A stretch of DNA of 64,000 nt. Origin: Pseudomonadota bacterium. Its GTDB lineage: Bacteria; Pseudomonadota; Gammaproteobacteria; Burkholderiales; Burkholderiaceae_C. Of this stretch, positions 31,346-42,500 are shown piece by piece. The stretch lies in the NCBI GenBank assembly GCA_021819435.1, contig JAKARB010000016.1, positions 48,332 to 112,331 of the forward strand. The letters are read 5' to 3'. Within the stretch, counting starts at the first letter, position 1, and each line of letters opens with the position of its first letter. The position numbers were made by a program, and so were the translations under genes. The notes beneath the pieces were generated by a model that was not told the origin of the DNA, did not search any database, and was given only the letters and a program-made list of their open reading frames with translations.

Positions 31346-32410
31346 TCACCAAGTCTCGGTCGGCTGGCTGCACTCCGAGCTGGCGGGCGCCACATCGCAG
31401 CGGATGCGCTTGATGATCTTCAGGCCCTTCTTGTCGTAGAAGCCCTTCTCGGCCATGTCGATGCGGCCGTCGCGCATCAGGTTGACGTAGCGCTCAGCTT
31501 CCTCGGGAGACGGGTCCATCCAGAACTTGGCGGGGATGGTGGCGTCGGCGCGCTTGATGAGCTCCACCACGCTGTCGAAGCGGTTGAACCAGACCTCGCG
31601 CGACTTCTGGCCATAGCCTTCGGGGAACTTGTCGCGCTTGAAGATCATTTGGTAGGTCAGGATGGTCAAGGGGAAGCGGTGCACCGCGCCCTTGGTGCCC
31701 ATGCCCTTGTACAGCTCCAGCGGCTTGAAGGCGATGGACGGGGCCATGACGACGTCCACGTTGCCGTTGTTGAACATGGTGCCGAAGTTCATCACGTCGG
31801 CGGCCACGGGGCGGGCGCCCACGCGCGAAATCAGCTGGGACTGGGCTTTGTCGTGGTCGAAGGCGGCCACGCGCTTGCCGCCAGCGGCCTCCAGGTTGCT
31901 GATGCTGCGGTCGTTGACGAAGGCGTAAGCCGCGCCCAGGGGCACGATGCCACCGACTTCGTAGTTGCCGTTGACCATCAGCGCAGCCGCCTTGGGGCTG
32001 GTGAAGGTCTGCACAGTCTTGCGCACGACATCGATGCTGGAGGCCATGTCGAGCTTGCCATTGCGCACGATGGTGGAGGCGCCCACCGAGTCGAGCGCGG
32101 CGGTCAGCGCGTTGAACTGGCGGGTGCGCAGCGCGGTGGCCATGACGGCGTCGCACTGGCCGGTGCGGAAGTCTTCGACCGCGACGCGTTCGTCGATGTA
32201 GGCCTTGAGCTCCATGTCGGCGCCATGCTTTTGCATCTCGACGGCATAGTCCTTGGCGGCGTTGTAGCCGTCACCGGCGGTGCCCAGGATGTCGAACACG
32301 CAGACCTTCTGCTTGGCTGCGTGGGCGGCCGGCGCGGCGCTCAGGGCGGCGGCCAGGGCCACCATGGAACAGGCGCCCAGGGCGCGGCTTGGGTGAAGAA
32401 CGGGGTGCAC
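31346..32410 (-). CDS. AdeT1/2-like putative solute-binding protein
   Basis: Translation probably begins at GTG 32410 (GGAGAC five bases upstream), giving 354 residues with a signal peptide (ACSMVALAAALSAAPAAHA). The mature sequence opens with KQKVCVFDILGTAGDGYNAA, which matches the AdeT family closely. Later segments (FRTGQCDAVMATALRTRQFN, AAFDHDKAQSQLISRVGARP and FPEGYGQKSREVWFNRFD) follow the same pattern. The fold is that of a periplasmic binding protein. AdeT was named for a supposed drug-efflux role in Acinetobacter, but the binding-protein fold suggests solute capture. No transporter genes are adjacent. The frame extends upstream to 32626 without a signal-like start. Confidence 0.85.
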   Translation of the reverse strand: MHPVLHPSRALGACSMVALAAALSAAPAAHAAKQKVCVFDILGTAGDGYNAAKDYAVEMQKHGADMELKAYIDERVAVEDFRTGQCDAVMATALRTRQFNALTAALDSVGASTIVRNGKLDMASSIDVVRKTVQTFTSPKAAALMVNGNYEVGGIVPLGAAYAFVNDRSISNLEAAGGKRVAAFDHDKAQSQLISRVGARPVAADVMNFGTMFNNGNVDVVMAPSIAFKPLELYKGMGTKGAVHRFPLTILTYQMIFKRDKFPEGYGQKSREVWFNRFDSVVELIKRADATIPAKFWMDPSPEEAERYVNLMRDGRIDMAEKGFYDKKGLKIIKRIRCDVAPASSECSQPTETW

Positions 32411-32555
32411 GGGGGTCTCCGCAAAGGGTTGGCGCGGCGGTTCGGCATGGGGCCGGCCGCGAAAGCGGCAAGCATAGGCTGATCGCGCCGTTGAAAAGCT
32501 CGCGACCCAGGGCAAACCCGAACCCGCATCCGCAGGCCAAATGTGAGCAATCCTG

Positions 32556-33146
32556 TCAGATCCAGCCGACGCAGCGCGGCGAGCCGCATGCGCAGCGCAA
32601 ACGTCCGGCGTGGTGTGTGGTGCCATAGCGGGCTGTGAGTTCCTCGCCTTCGGCGATGTCGCGGATGGCGTAGAAGGCCACCCGGCCCTGCTGCACTTTC
32701 ATGACCATGTTGGGCTCGCAGGCGTGGTTGGCGTGGCGCAGCGGGTCGGTCGAGGCCGAGGCGTCCACCGCCCGCTTGTCGGAGATGGCCACCATGAAGA
32801 TGCGGCCCGTGGTGCGCTCGGCCAGGCGAGCGCGGCGGCGGGCTTCGGGCAGGTCGATGAATTCGCCCCGGATCTCGCCGATCTTGTGGCGCGCCGGGAT
32901 GGCCTCGCCCGCGAAAGCACCCTGGCCGTCGATGCGGCTGGGGCCGACGTTCACGAGGTGCTTTTGCGGGTTGGCTGGGCGGCGGCTCGATGTCGATGTC
33001 GATGTCGGCGCAGCAGAAGCAGCGACAGCACTGGCAGCGGCCGGGGCGTCAGCAGGGACGGCATCGAGCGGCGCGGCATCGCTGGAGGAAGGGGTGGCCT
33101 TGGCGTGGGCGGCAGGACGGGCGGGGCGGGCGTGGAGAGACGGCAT
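32556..33146 (-). CDS. SET-domain protein (putative lysine methyltransferase)
   Basis: The 196-residue protein starts with a low-complexity Ala/Ser/Thr/Pro tail (about residues 1-60). A compact SET domain follows: GPSRIDGQGAFAGEAIPARH, then a NHACEPNMVMK motif (the NHxCxPN pseudoknot), AEGEELTARYG with the catalytic Tyr, and a post-SET CACGSPRCVGWI that could bind zinc. These are the residues used by eukaryotic and bacterial SET enzymes to bind SAM and the substrate lysine. The target is unknown. The gene ends 146 bp from the AdeT-like gene start and is 3 bp from the next gene upstream, so they may be co-transcribed. Confidence 0.88.
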   Translation of the reverse strand: MPSLHARPARPAAHAKATPSSSDAAPLDAVPADAPAAASAVAASAAPTSTSTSSRRPANPQKHLVNVGPSRIDGQGAFAGEAIPARHKIGEIRGEFIDLPEARRRARLAERTTGRIFMVAISDKRAVDASASTDPLRHANHACEPNMVMKVQQGRVAFYAIRDIAEGEELTARYGTTHHAGRLRCACGSPRCVGWI

Positions 33147-33149
33147 CCC

Positions 33150-33977
33150 TCAATCTTGCGTCCATTCGAGCACCTGCCAGCGGCTGGTGACGCCCGCGAG
33201 CGTGACATCGGCCTCGTCGCTGGTGCGCCAGCGACGCATCACGCAGGGCAGATCAAGGCCTTCGCGCTGCGGCAGGGTCGAGCGCTCGATACGCCAGGTG
33301 TCGCCATCGAGGCGGCCGAAGCTGACTTCCTGGTCGAGCCAGGCCAGGGCGTGTTCGGGCTGGGCCAGCAGCACGTCGACCAGCGCGTGCCCGGGGTGGA
33401 GGCCGCGTGGCCAGGGGCGGCGACGGTCGCGCACCAGGCAGAGGTGCGCGCCTGCCTGCAACAAGAGTCGGCCATTTGGCTGACCCTGTTCGTCCACGCC
33501 CGAGAGCACGCGGAAGACGCCGAGTGAATCAGGCAGGCGCTCCCAGGTCTCGGTGGCCTCGCTGTGCTGGTCGATGCGGATCATGCGGTCGGGGGCATCG
33601 AACACGATCCAGGCGGCATCGGGCGCCAGCGCGGGCGGCTGGTAGTCGATGCGCCGCAGCCAGGAGCAGAGCTCGCCTTGCGGGTGCGCGTCCACACGGG
33701 TGCAGCCAGCGAACGCCTGCTGGTGGGTCAGCGCGGCGAGCTGCTGCGGCCCAAGCGCGGACAGCGGCGCCGACACCCGCCCCGCCATGGCCTCTTGGGG
33801 GACACGGAGGTCGGCATGCCAGAGACTGGTCTGCAGCCAGCGTGCCCAAGTCGAGGAGGCGGGCAGCGGCACCGAATCGGCCTCATGGGCGGATGGGTGC
33901 AACCGGATTCGCATCCAGACGCCGCGGTAGTCGGTCGGCACGCGGACCGAGGGCGGCATGGCGAACGGGTGATGCAT
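33150..33977 (-). CDS. Conserved protein with HRI1-like features
   Basis: From ATG 33977 the product has 275 residues; ATG 33959 is another option and a longer frame reaches 34127, but none has a convincing ribosome binding site. The segment TDYRGVWMRIRLHPSA, followed by WARWLQTSLWHADLRVP, resembles the start of HRI1-type lipocalin-like proteins. Later there are WIVFDAPDRMIRIDQHSEAT and a short, Trp-bearing C-terminus (SRWQVLEWTQD). No signal peptide is seen. The stop lies 3 bp before the SET-domain gene start. Function unknown; the family link is from remembered pattern only. Confidence 0.6.
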   Translation of the reverse strand: MHHPFAMPPSVRVPTDYRGVWMRIRLHPSAHEADSVPLPASSTWARWLQTSLWHADLRVPQEAMAGRVSAPLSALGPQQLAALTHQQAFAGCTRVDAHPQGELCSWLRRIDYQPPALAPDAAWIVFDAPDRMIRIDQHSEATETWERLPDSLGVFRVLSGVDEQGQPNGRLLLQAGAHLCLVRDRRRPWPRGLHPGHALVDVLLAQPEHALAWLDQEVSFGRLDGDTWRIERSTLPQREGLDLPCVMRRWRTSDEADVTLAGVTSRWQVLEWTQD

Positions 33978-34175
33978 GGGGACGAGGCCCGGGTGCCGAC
34001 GCCAGATGCCAGGCGCCACGTTGCGCCCCGGGAAATGCTGTGTGAACTGTACACAGCACGCAGGCTTGGCGTCGACACTTCTGCGCCACATCGGCGGAAA
34101 GAGTGAGCCACCAGGGGTTTTCGCCATGGCGGTGTCGCGCCATCTGGGCCATTCACGAGGTTGGAATCACCGCGC

Positions 34176-36515
34176 TCAACCTGGCACTTCCTCAACCTGC
34201 AGTTCGCGGGCGTCGGCGCGACCGTGGTCGTCCACCACACGCAGGAGGTAGCGGCCCGGCTGGGGTGGGCTCCAGCTCAAGGCCGTGCCGGGCTGGACGC
34301 GGCCGATCAACACATCGTCGGCGAACCAGTACAGCACCCGGGCGTCGGCGCCGGCTTCCGCGCGCAGGGCCAGCGCCCGGGCGTGTCCCTGGCGCAGCAC
34401 GTAATGCACGCCGCGCAAGGGTTCGTGGATCTGCGGGGCTTGTCCTTCGGATGCCGAATCGTCATCGCAAACCGGCCGGTGCTCGCGGCGCGGCAGCCCC
34501 GCCTGGCGGAACAGGCGGCGCATGTCGCTGCCCCATTGCTCCACCACCACCTCGCGCGCATGGGGCGGGCGCTCTCCCGCCTTGGCGCAAACCGGCTGGC
34601 CGGTGCGCTCGTCGACCCAGGTGGCGCGGTGCAAGGTGCTCGCGCGGATGGGCGACTTGCCAGCGATGAACCAGGTCTTGGCCTTCACGGGGCACAGCGC
34701 ATCGGGCATGCCGCCGGTGTCGGCGCAGACCTCGACCTGGCGCAACTGCGGCAGGCGGCCGCGCACGGGCTCGCCCGGATCGAGGCCTTCGGCGCGCAAG
34801 GCATCGACGATGCGCACGAACAGCGGCGCCGCGGCCTGGATGCCGACGAAGGCCGGGTTGCCCGCGCCATCGAACTGGCCGATCCAGACCACGAGCACGT
34901 GGCGGCCGAAAACGCCCGCCGTCCACGCATCGCGGAAGCCCCAGGATGTGCCGGTCTTCCAGGCGATGGCCGGGCGCGCGGGCTCGGCGGTGTCGGGCCG
35001 GGGGGTCTGGCGCAGCATGTCGAGCGTGATGAAGGCGGCTTCTTCGCTGAGCACTTGCAGCGGTGGGTGATCGGCTTCTTCGGTGGCTTGCGCGCGCGCA
35101 TCTTCACGCGTGTAGGCAAGCTGGCGCACGCGCCCGCCATTGGCGAGCACCGCGTACAGGCGTGCGAGTTCCTCCATGGTGAGCTCGCCACCACCCAGCA
35201 CCAGCGCCAGCCCGTAGTGCTCTTCGCTTTGCAGGCGGCTGACCTGGTTGAGGCGCAAGAAGCCATGCAGGTTGGGGCGGTTGAGCCGCGCGGCCACCGA
35301 CACCGCCGGGATGTTGCGGCTGCGGATGAGCGCCTCCTGCGCGCTCAGCGGCCCGACGAACTGCCCGTCGTAGTTCTCAGGAGAAAAGGCGCCGAACGAG
35401 GTGGGCGCGTCCTTGAGCATGGTGCGCGGGTGCAGCAGGCCCTGGTCGAGCGCCAGCGCGTAGATGAAGGGCTTGAGGGTCGAGCCCGGCGAGCGCTTGG
35501 CCAGGGTGCCGTTGACCTGGCCTTCGATCTCGGCGTCGCGGTAATCGGCCGAGCCCACCACCGCGCGCACTTCCATGCTTTGCGCGTCGAGCAACATGGC
35601 GCTGGCATTGCGGATGCCGCGCTCGGCGTTCACGCGCACGTAGCCATGGATGACGCGCTCCAGCGTGCGCTGCATGCGCACGTCGAGCGTGGTCTGGATG
35701 TCGGTGCTGGCGTTCGACTCGCGCGGGCGGGCCAGCAAGGCATCGGTCAGGTGGGGTGCCAGGAAAGGCAGGTTGGCGCGCCCTCGCGCGGGCGGTGTCA
35801 GCAAGGCCTCGGGCGCGTGGGGCCGGGCATCTTGAGGATGGCGCTGCTGCCAGATGGCCCACAGGCGGTCGCGCGCGGCTTGCAACTCGGCGTTCTGCCC
35901 CCGGCTGGCGATGCGCTTGACCGGGTTCTGCGGGATGACCGCCAGCGTCAGCGCCTCGGGCATGGTCAGCGCCCGCGCGGGCTTGCCGAAGTAGATGAGG
36001 CTGGCGGCTTCGACGCCTTCGATGTTGGCGCCATAAGGCGCGGTGTTGAGGTAGGCCTCCAGGATCTCTTCTTTGCTGTGGCGCAGTTCCAGCCAGGTCG
36101 CCAAGCCCATTTGCGCGAGCTTGCCGGGCACGTGGCGGGTGTCGAGGCCATGCAGGCGGCGGGCGAGCTGCATGGTCAGCGTCGAACCACCCTGCCTGCG
36201 TCCGCCGGTGAAGGTGGACCAGGCGCTGCGCGCCAGCGCCGCCGGGTTGACGCCGGGGTGCCAGTCGAACCAGCGGTCTTCGTACAGGCGCACGCTGTCG
36301 ACCAGCACGGGCGACATGCGCGACAGCGGCACCCACAGGCGGTATTGCTGGTCGGGCGCGAGCGTGAGGCGCAGCAGCTCGCCGCCTTGCGCGCGCACCG
36401 CCACCGAGCCGCCGAAGCGCTCGCTCAGCGGCTCATGCGGGGCCCAGCGCAAGGCCAGCAGGCAGGCCGCCGTGACGGCGACCGCCTTCAAGCCCTGGCG
36501 CCATGCGGGCTTCAC
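34176..36515 (-). CDS. pbpC: Penicillin-binding protein 1C (bifunctional)
   Basis: The 779-residue protein has an N-terminal membrane anchor (GLKAVAVTAACLLALRWAP). The glycosyltransferase domain includes LYEDRWFDWHPGVNPAAL with its catalytic Glu and GGSTLTMQLARRL. The transpeptidase domain has the SPGSTLKPF SxxK motif near 340 and WKTGTSWGFRDAW as the KTG box. A C-terminal BiPBP_C domain ends the protein. The start codon directly follows the stop of the alpha-2-macroglobulin gene, so the two are translationally coupled. This pairing is well known: the macroglobulin is thought to trap proteases while PBP1C repairs the breached wall. Confidence 0.95.
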   Translation of the reverse strand: MKPAWRQGLKAVAVTAACLLALRWAPHEPLSERFGGSVAVRAQGGELLRLTLAPDQQYRLWVPLSRMSPVLVDSVRLYEDRWFDWHPGVNPAALARSAWSTFTGGRRQGGSTLTMQLARRLHGLDTRHVPGKLAQMGLATWLELRHSKEEILEAYLNTAPYGANIEGVEAASLIYFGKPARALTMPEALTLAVIPQNPVKRIASRGQNAELQAARDRLWAIWQQRHPQDARPHAPEALLTPPARGRANLPFLAPHLTDALLARPRESNASTDIQTTLDVRMQRTLERVIHGYVRVNAERGIRNASAMLLDAQSMEVRAVVGSADYRDAEIEGQVNGTLAKRSPGSTLKPFIYALALDQGLLHPRTMLKDAPTSFGAFSPENYDGQFVGPLSAQEALIRSRNIPAVSVAARLNRPNLHGFLRLNQVSRLQSEEHYGLALVLGGGELTMEELARLYAVLANGGRVRQLAYTREDARAQATEEADHPPLQVLSEEAAFITLDMLRQTPRPDTAEPARPAIAWKTGTSWGFRDAWTAGVFGRHVLVVWIGQFDGAGNPAFVGIQAAAPLFVRIVDALRAEGLDPGEPVRGRLPQLRQVEVCADTGGMPDALCPVKAKTWFIAGKSPIRASTLHRATWVDERTGQPVCAKAGERPPHAREVVVEQWGSDMRRLFRQAGLPRREHRPVCDDDSASEGQAPQIHEPLRGVHYVLRQGHARALALRAEAGADARVLYWFADDVLIGRVQPGTALSWSPPQPGRYLLRVVDDHGRADARELQVEEVPG

Positions 36516-39500
36516 TCACTTCCCCAGCGGCTTGACGGTGAAGCGGCCAGCGGCCGAGCGCGCGAAGATGCGGCGCTCGTACATGGCCTCGCCATACGCG
36601 GCGGGCATGCTGAACTCGCCGACGTTGGTGGCGCGGGCCTTGTAGGTGACCTCCATCATGTTGCGACCGACGTTGCCGAAGAACAGCACGCGGTCTTCGC
36701 GCACGTCGGCGAAGTCGAGCGACCAGGTGCCGCCACCGCCCAGGCGACGGCGCCACAGCGGCTCGTCGGTTTCTTCCGAAGCGTCCACGGGCTGCTGCAC
36801 CGGCTCCAAGCCGCCCGGCAGGATGTCGACCAGCGCCACTTGGGGGATCTGCGCGCGGTCCAGGCTGCGCACGCGCACCCGCACCGTGACCTCGTCACCC
36901 AGCTTCGCTTCGGTGATGACCTGGCCCGAGGCGTTGAGCACCTCGTGCACGATCTCCATGCCTTGCTGCAAGGGCTTGTCGGGCAGGCCGCGTTCGAAGC
37001 CGGACTCGGACCAGCTGTAGAACAAGGGCAGCTCGCCACCCTGGCCGATCTTCACGCGCGCGGTGCCTTGGGGCACGGTGGCACGGGCCATGGGCAGCAG
37101 ATCGCCAAGGGCGAGCGCTTGCGCCTGGCCTTGTGCGTTGATGGCCTGGGCCTTGAGCGGGCCGCTGGCTTTGGCGGACTGCGCCGCCGCCGTCGCATAC
37201 GCATCGACCGCGAGGATGGTGCTGGCCGACGAGGCCGTGCTGTACCAGCCGTCGCGGATCTGCTTGGCGAGGTTCTCCCAAGTCTGCGTGGGCAGGGAAG
37301 CCAAACGCTTGGGGAAGTGGCGAGCCACCAGGTAGATGAGCGCGGTGTCGTGCGTCATCGGGTCGTCGTAACCGTCCCAAGCGCGCGGCTGGGGCGGCTG
37401 CGCCTTCATGCGGGTGAGCAGGTCTTGCCAGACGGGCTCGATCAGCTCGTTGGCCACGCTGTCCTGCTTGAGCAACTGGTAACTGGCGGCCAGGTAGGCG
37501 GCGCCCAGGTGGCGCGAGAGGTGAGCGTCTTGCCCCGCCTTGCCGCGCAGGGTCTCGCGCAGGTTGGCCAGCGCAGCCGGCACCAGCACGCCCTGGCGGG
37601 TCAGCAGGTAGGCGCCTTGCGCACGCTGGCGCCAACCGCCCAGGCCGCTGCCGCCGGACCCGAGCTGGGCTTGCAGGAAGTCGGATGACTTGCTCATCAA
37701 ATCGGCCGGGGCCTTGAGCTGGCGCTCGCGGGCTTCCAGCAGCAGTTGCAGCGCCTGCGTGGTCGAGTACAGGTCGGATGGCCCGCCCGGCCAGTAGGCC
37801 AGGCCCCCGTCGCCGTTCTGGCGTGAACGCAGTTGCGTCAGGTAGGTCGTCCACACCTTGTTGGCGTCGAAGGCGCTTTGCTCGGCGGCGCTGCGGCCAC
37901 GGGCCACCTCGCGCGCCAGCTCGGGACGACTCGACAGGATCACAGCTGGCAGGGTGCGGCTGGTGATCTGCTCGGTGCAACCGTAGGGGTACTGGTCCAG
38001 GTACTGCATCAGGCCCGAGGCGAAGGCCCAGGGTGTGGCCGAGATGGCCAGCTCGCTGCGCGCCAGTTGCGGGTAGACCTGCGCCTGCGACTTGAGCTCG
38101 CCCGATCCGACCAAGGTGCCGCTTTGCACCAGCGTCACGCGGGCCGAGGCCGGGCGCACGCTGAGCTCGGTGCTCAGGCGCGCTCGGCTGGTGCCGCGTT
38201 GCGCGGTGAAGGTCACGGCGCTGGAGCCAAGCTGGGCCTGCGCGTCGCTGCGGGCGCGCACGCGGAAGACGGTGCTGGCCTCGCTGCGTTCGCTAACCTT
38301 GAGTGTGCGGCCTGCATCGCCCACCACCTCCAGGCCCGGCCCCACGGCCAGATTAAGTTGGATGGGCGCGTCCTTGCCCGAGCCGACGATGTTGTTGGCC
38401 AGGCCCACACCCACCTCCACCACGTCGCCCGGGCTCATGGCCAGCGGCACGTTGGGCAGCAGCACGATGTCGCCGCGCACGGTGGTCTGGGTGGTGGCCG
38501 CAGCCATGGTCTCGTCGTTGACGGCCACGGCGATCACACGCAACGAGCCGTTGAAGGACTCGGGCACCGTGTAGCTGAACTCGCGGCTGCCGTTCACCTC
38601 GACCAGGCCCGACCAGTAGGCCACCGGCTTGTCGCGCTTGCGCTTGAAGGGGTTGAGGTGCTTGCCCAACTCGCCTTCGCCGTCGCCACCGGGTGCCGCG
38701 CCCATCATGAGCTTGCGGAACTCGGGCAGGATCAGATCGAGCGTCTGCAGCGTGCTGACCTCGAGCGCGCGCTTGCTGAAGAAATGCTTGAGCGGGTCGG
38801 GGTTCACATAGCGGGCCACTTGCAAGATGCCTTCGTCCACCGCGAACACATAGGCCTTGGTCGGCGTGTCGGACTTCAGCGTCATCTTCACCGTCTCACC
38901 CGGCTTGACCAGCTCGTTGCTGCTCAGGCTGATGTGCGCGGTGCGGCGCGCCAGGCTGGTGGCGAAGGGCACCACGCCGTGGCTGAGCGGGCTGGTGTAG
39001 ACCTCGTCAGAAGCCGGGTCGCGGATGAAATGCACGCTGACGTAGCCATTGCCTTCGAAGTCCTTGGGCAAGGTGATCTTCTGCACCGTGGCGGTCTTGT
39101 CGGTCTTGAACCAGGTGTGGGTGTAGACCTTGTCGCGCTCGATGGTGATCAGGCCCGCGCCGACGTAGGGCGCCTGGATGCTCAGCTCGATGTCTTCACC
39201 CGGCTGGTAGTCCTTCTTGTTGAGCTTGATCTGCAACTCGGCGTTGCGGTCGAGCGAGCGGCTGAGGTTGGCGGCGCCGGCCACGCTGTAGTCGACCTGG
39301 GTCAGCACGAGGCCGTTTTCGTCGCGCAGTTGGTAGGCGAAGTTGCCTGGCGTGGCGGTGTTCAGGCGCAGCTTGGTGCCCGATGCGCCGATGGCGTAAG
39401 GCAGCTCTTCCAGCGTCACGTCCTTGGCGCGAGATTCGTAGCGGTACAGGCCGCTGTTCTGCTTGACCAGCACCGAGAGCACGCGGTGCTCCACGCGCAT

Positions 39501-42500
39501 CAGCTTCAGGCCCTTGACGGCGATGGGCTTGACCTTCGGGTCCACCGCGACGATGTCGACCTCGCGGGCGGCGTTGCGGCTCACGTAGCCCAGGTCGCCC
39601 GAGGCTTTGACGCCGACCAGGAAGGGGCGGTCGCTGACCAAGGCACGCGCCTCGGCGGCCACGCTGCGGCCGCCTTCGGGCTCGAAGGCCTTGAGCAGCA
39701 CATGGGCCTGGTAGGTGGCGGCCTCGAAGCGGTCAAGGCGCAGGTCGAACGTGGCCTTGCCCTCGGCGTCGGTCTGCTGCTCGCCGAGGTCGTCGGTCAG
39801 GCCGTTGCGGGCCGCCGCGGGGTCATGGAAGCGGTGGTCGGGGAAGGCGCGGAAGGCCGGGTAGCCAGGCCGCAGGGTGAGGGTGCCCGTCACGCGCCGG
39901 TTGGGGGCCGGCGTGCCGAACAGGTTCTGCACCGACACCAGGGCCTTGAGCTCGTCGGGGCTGACCCAGCCTTCGAGCGCTTCTTGGGACAAACGCGTCG
40001 TGACCTTGGTGCGATCGGGCAGGAACTCCTGCACCTTCACGGTGGTGCTGCCGAGTTGCAGCGGCGGCACCTCGGGCGCGCCGGGGCCGCTCTGGCGGGG
40101 CAGGCTGAGGTTGATGGTGTAGACGCCGGTGGGGGAGCTCTCCTGCGTGGTGTGGCTGAACTCGGCCGCGCCGCCCGCGCCCAGGCGAATAACCTCGCGG
40201 CGCACGGTCAGGCCGCGCGCGTCGACCACTTCCAGCTCGACCGGCATGTCCTTGAGCGAGGTGGCCCAGTTGCCGGCCTTGACGATCACGCCCAGGTTGA
40301 AGGTGTCGCCGGGACGGTAGATGCCACGGTCGCTGAAGAGGTAGCCCGTCATCTGGTTGGGCACGCCGGCGCTGCGCAGGCCGCCCACGTCGAAGCGCGA
40401 GAGGTCGAGGTTGCGGTCGTAGCGGTTGAAGGGCAGGAAGCTCAGGTCGCCTTCCTTGCGCACCACCATCAGCACCGGCGTCTTCTCGCGCTGGAAGGCC
40501 GCGAGGTTGGGCAGGCGGGTGTGGCCGCTGGCATCCGTCACCTGGCTGACCAGCACGAGGCCGTTGCGGCCCCAGACCTCGACCGTGGCCTGGCCCACCG
40601 GCAAGCCCGTGGCGATGGACTGCACGAACACATCGCGCGAGCCATCGATGGTGCGCTTGGCGACCAGGCCCAGGTCGGTGACGAGCACCAGGCGCTTGTC
40701 TTCCATCGATTCGGGGTCGACTTCGCCGTGCTGTTCGCCAGGGTCGCCTTCGTAGCCTTCTTCACCCTCGTCGCCGCCATCCTCAGGGGACGCGGTGGCA
40801 TCCACGTGCGAGCCACCCGCGGCGCGCTTCGGGTCGTATCCCTTCACGCTGAGCAGGAAGATGCCTCGGCGCTCGCCATTGGGGCCCTTGAGGTACTCAC
40901 CGAAATCCACCGTCTCGTAGTGACTGCGCCCCGGCTTGAGCTTGAGCGGCACCGCGCGCTCGAAGCGCTCGGAGAGGTGATCGGGCGTCACGCCTTGGTA
41001 GAAACCTGGCTTGCCGAAGTCGCCCGACGACTGGCTCACCAGCATGTGCAACTGCTGCGGCAGCATGCGCGCGATCTCGATCTTCACGCCGGGCAGGTCG
41101 CGCACGAGGATGGGCAGCTTCTTGTCGCCCGAGAGCGCCAGCAGCGAGCCCTGGCTGACGATGCTGAGCTCGGGCGCGAAGGCCTTGAGCTGCATGACGC
41201 CGGTGCGCACATCGGCCAGCAGGTAGCCACCGGGCGTGCGCAGGCCCTTGGCCACCTGCACGTAGATGTACTGGCCGCCTTCGGCCGATGGCATGCGGAA
41301 AGAGAGCCCATCGTTGACCTCGCGCTCACCGCTGATCGGCTCGAGCTTGATGCGCTTGGCGCGCTGAAGCACGGCCGGCGTCACCTCGGTGGGGTCGCTC
41401 CAGACAGACGGCTCACCACCTTCCTTGTCGGACTCGGGCAGCACCCAGGCCTGCACGGCCTTGGCCAGCTCGCGCTCGTGCACGGGCATGCTGGTGCCCA
41501 CGTGCAGCACATGCTCGGGGTCACCGGCCTGGTTGCTCACCACCGAGGCGCTGATGTCGTTGATGGCCAGGCTGTAGAGGCCCGGCACCTCGACCGATCG
41601 CTGCACCTTCTGCGCCGAACCCGCGCCGCCTTGCTGGGCCGTGACGCCAGCCGCCACGCTCAGGCGCATCGACTGCGTCTGCGCCGGGATGGGCAAGGGC
41701 TCGGACATGATCGTGGCCAGCAACTTGTGCACGTCGTAGGTGACGGTGAACTTGCGGCTGGCACTGGTGTTCAGGCCAAAGAGAGACTCCTCCGGGTCGC
41801 CCTCGTCCAGGCGGATGGCGCCTTCGAGCGACTTGGTGTTGACCGGGTGGCTGAAGCGCAACTGGTAGACCACGCGGCGCAGGTTGACCTGCACCGGGTC
41901 TTGGTAAAACTCGGCGCTGTCGACATCGATGGTGAAGGCTGGCGACTGGAACTCGAATTCGCGGGACTTCAATGTCACGTTGGGCGCCAGCGCCTTGCGC
42001 CCGATGGCGACCTGGTAGCGTTGCCCCACCGGCCAGTCGGCCTTGGGCTGGAAGACCAGCTGGTCGGCGGCGGCCCAGGTCCACTGCCCAGCGGCGGGTG
42101 GGTCCATGGTGATCTCGGTGGCGGGCTTGCCGACCTTGATCACCGGCACGGCCGCCCCCGAGAACTTGACCACCAAGGGGTTGGGCGGCTGCTTGTCTTC
42201 GATCACGGTGCGGCCTGGGGCCTCGACCTGGTAACTCAGCTCGGTGTTGCCGGCCGCATCGGGGATCAGACCCTGCCACCAGCGCTTGAGTTGCGGCATG
42301 TGCGTGAGCGCCGCCCCGGCCACCACGGCCAGCAGCAGCACCTGCACGGTGTGCCAGCGGCACCAGTTCAAGGCCCGCGCGCCCAGGCCACCCAACCCGC
42401 GCAGCCACGCTGGCGGCTGCCATTGGCCGAAGAGCAGGCCCAGGACGAATCGCCCCACCGCCAGCACCGGCCCGCCCACCTTGGCCAGGCCTTGTCCCAC

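Noticed and set aside
34161..37688. A 1175-residue open frame on the plus strand
   Set aside because: It is antisense to pbpC and the end of the macroglobulin gene, with no protein-like motifs.
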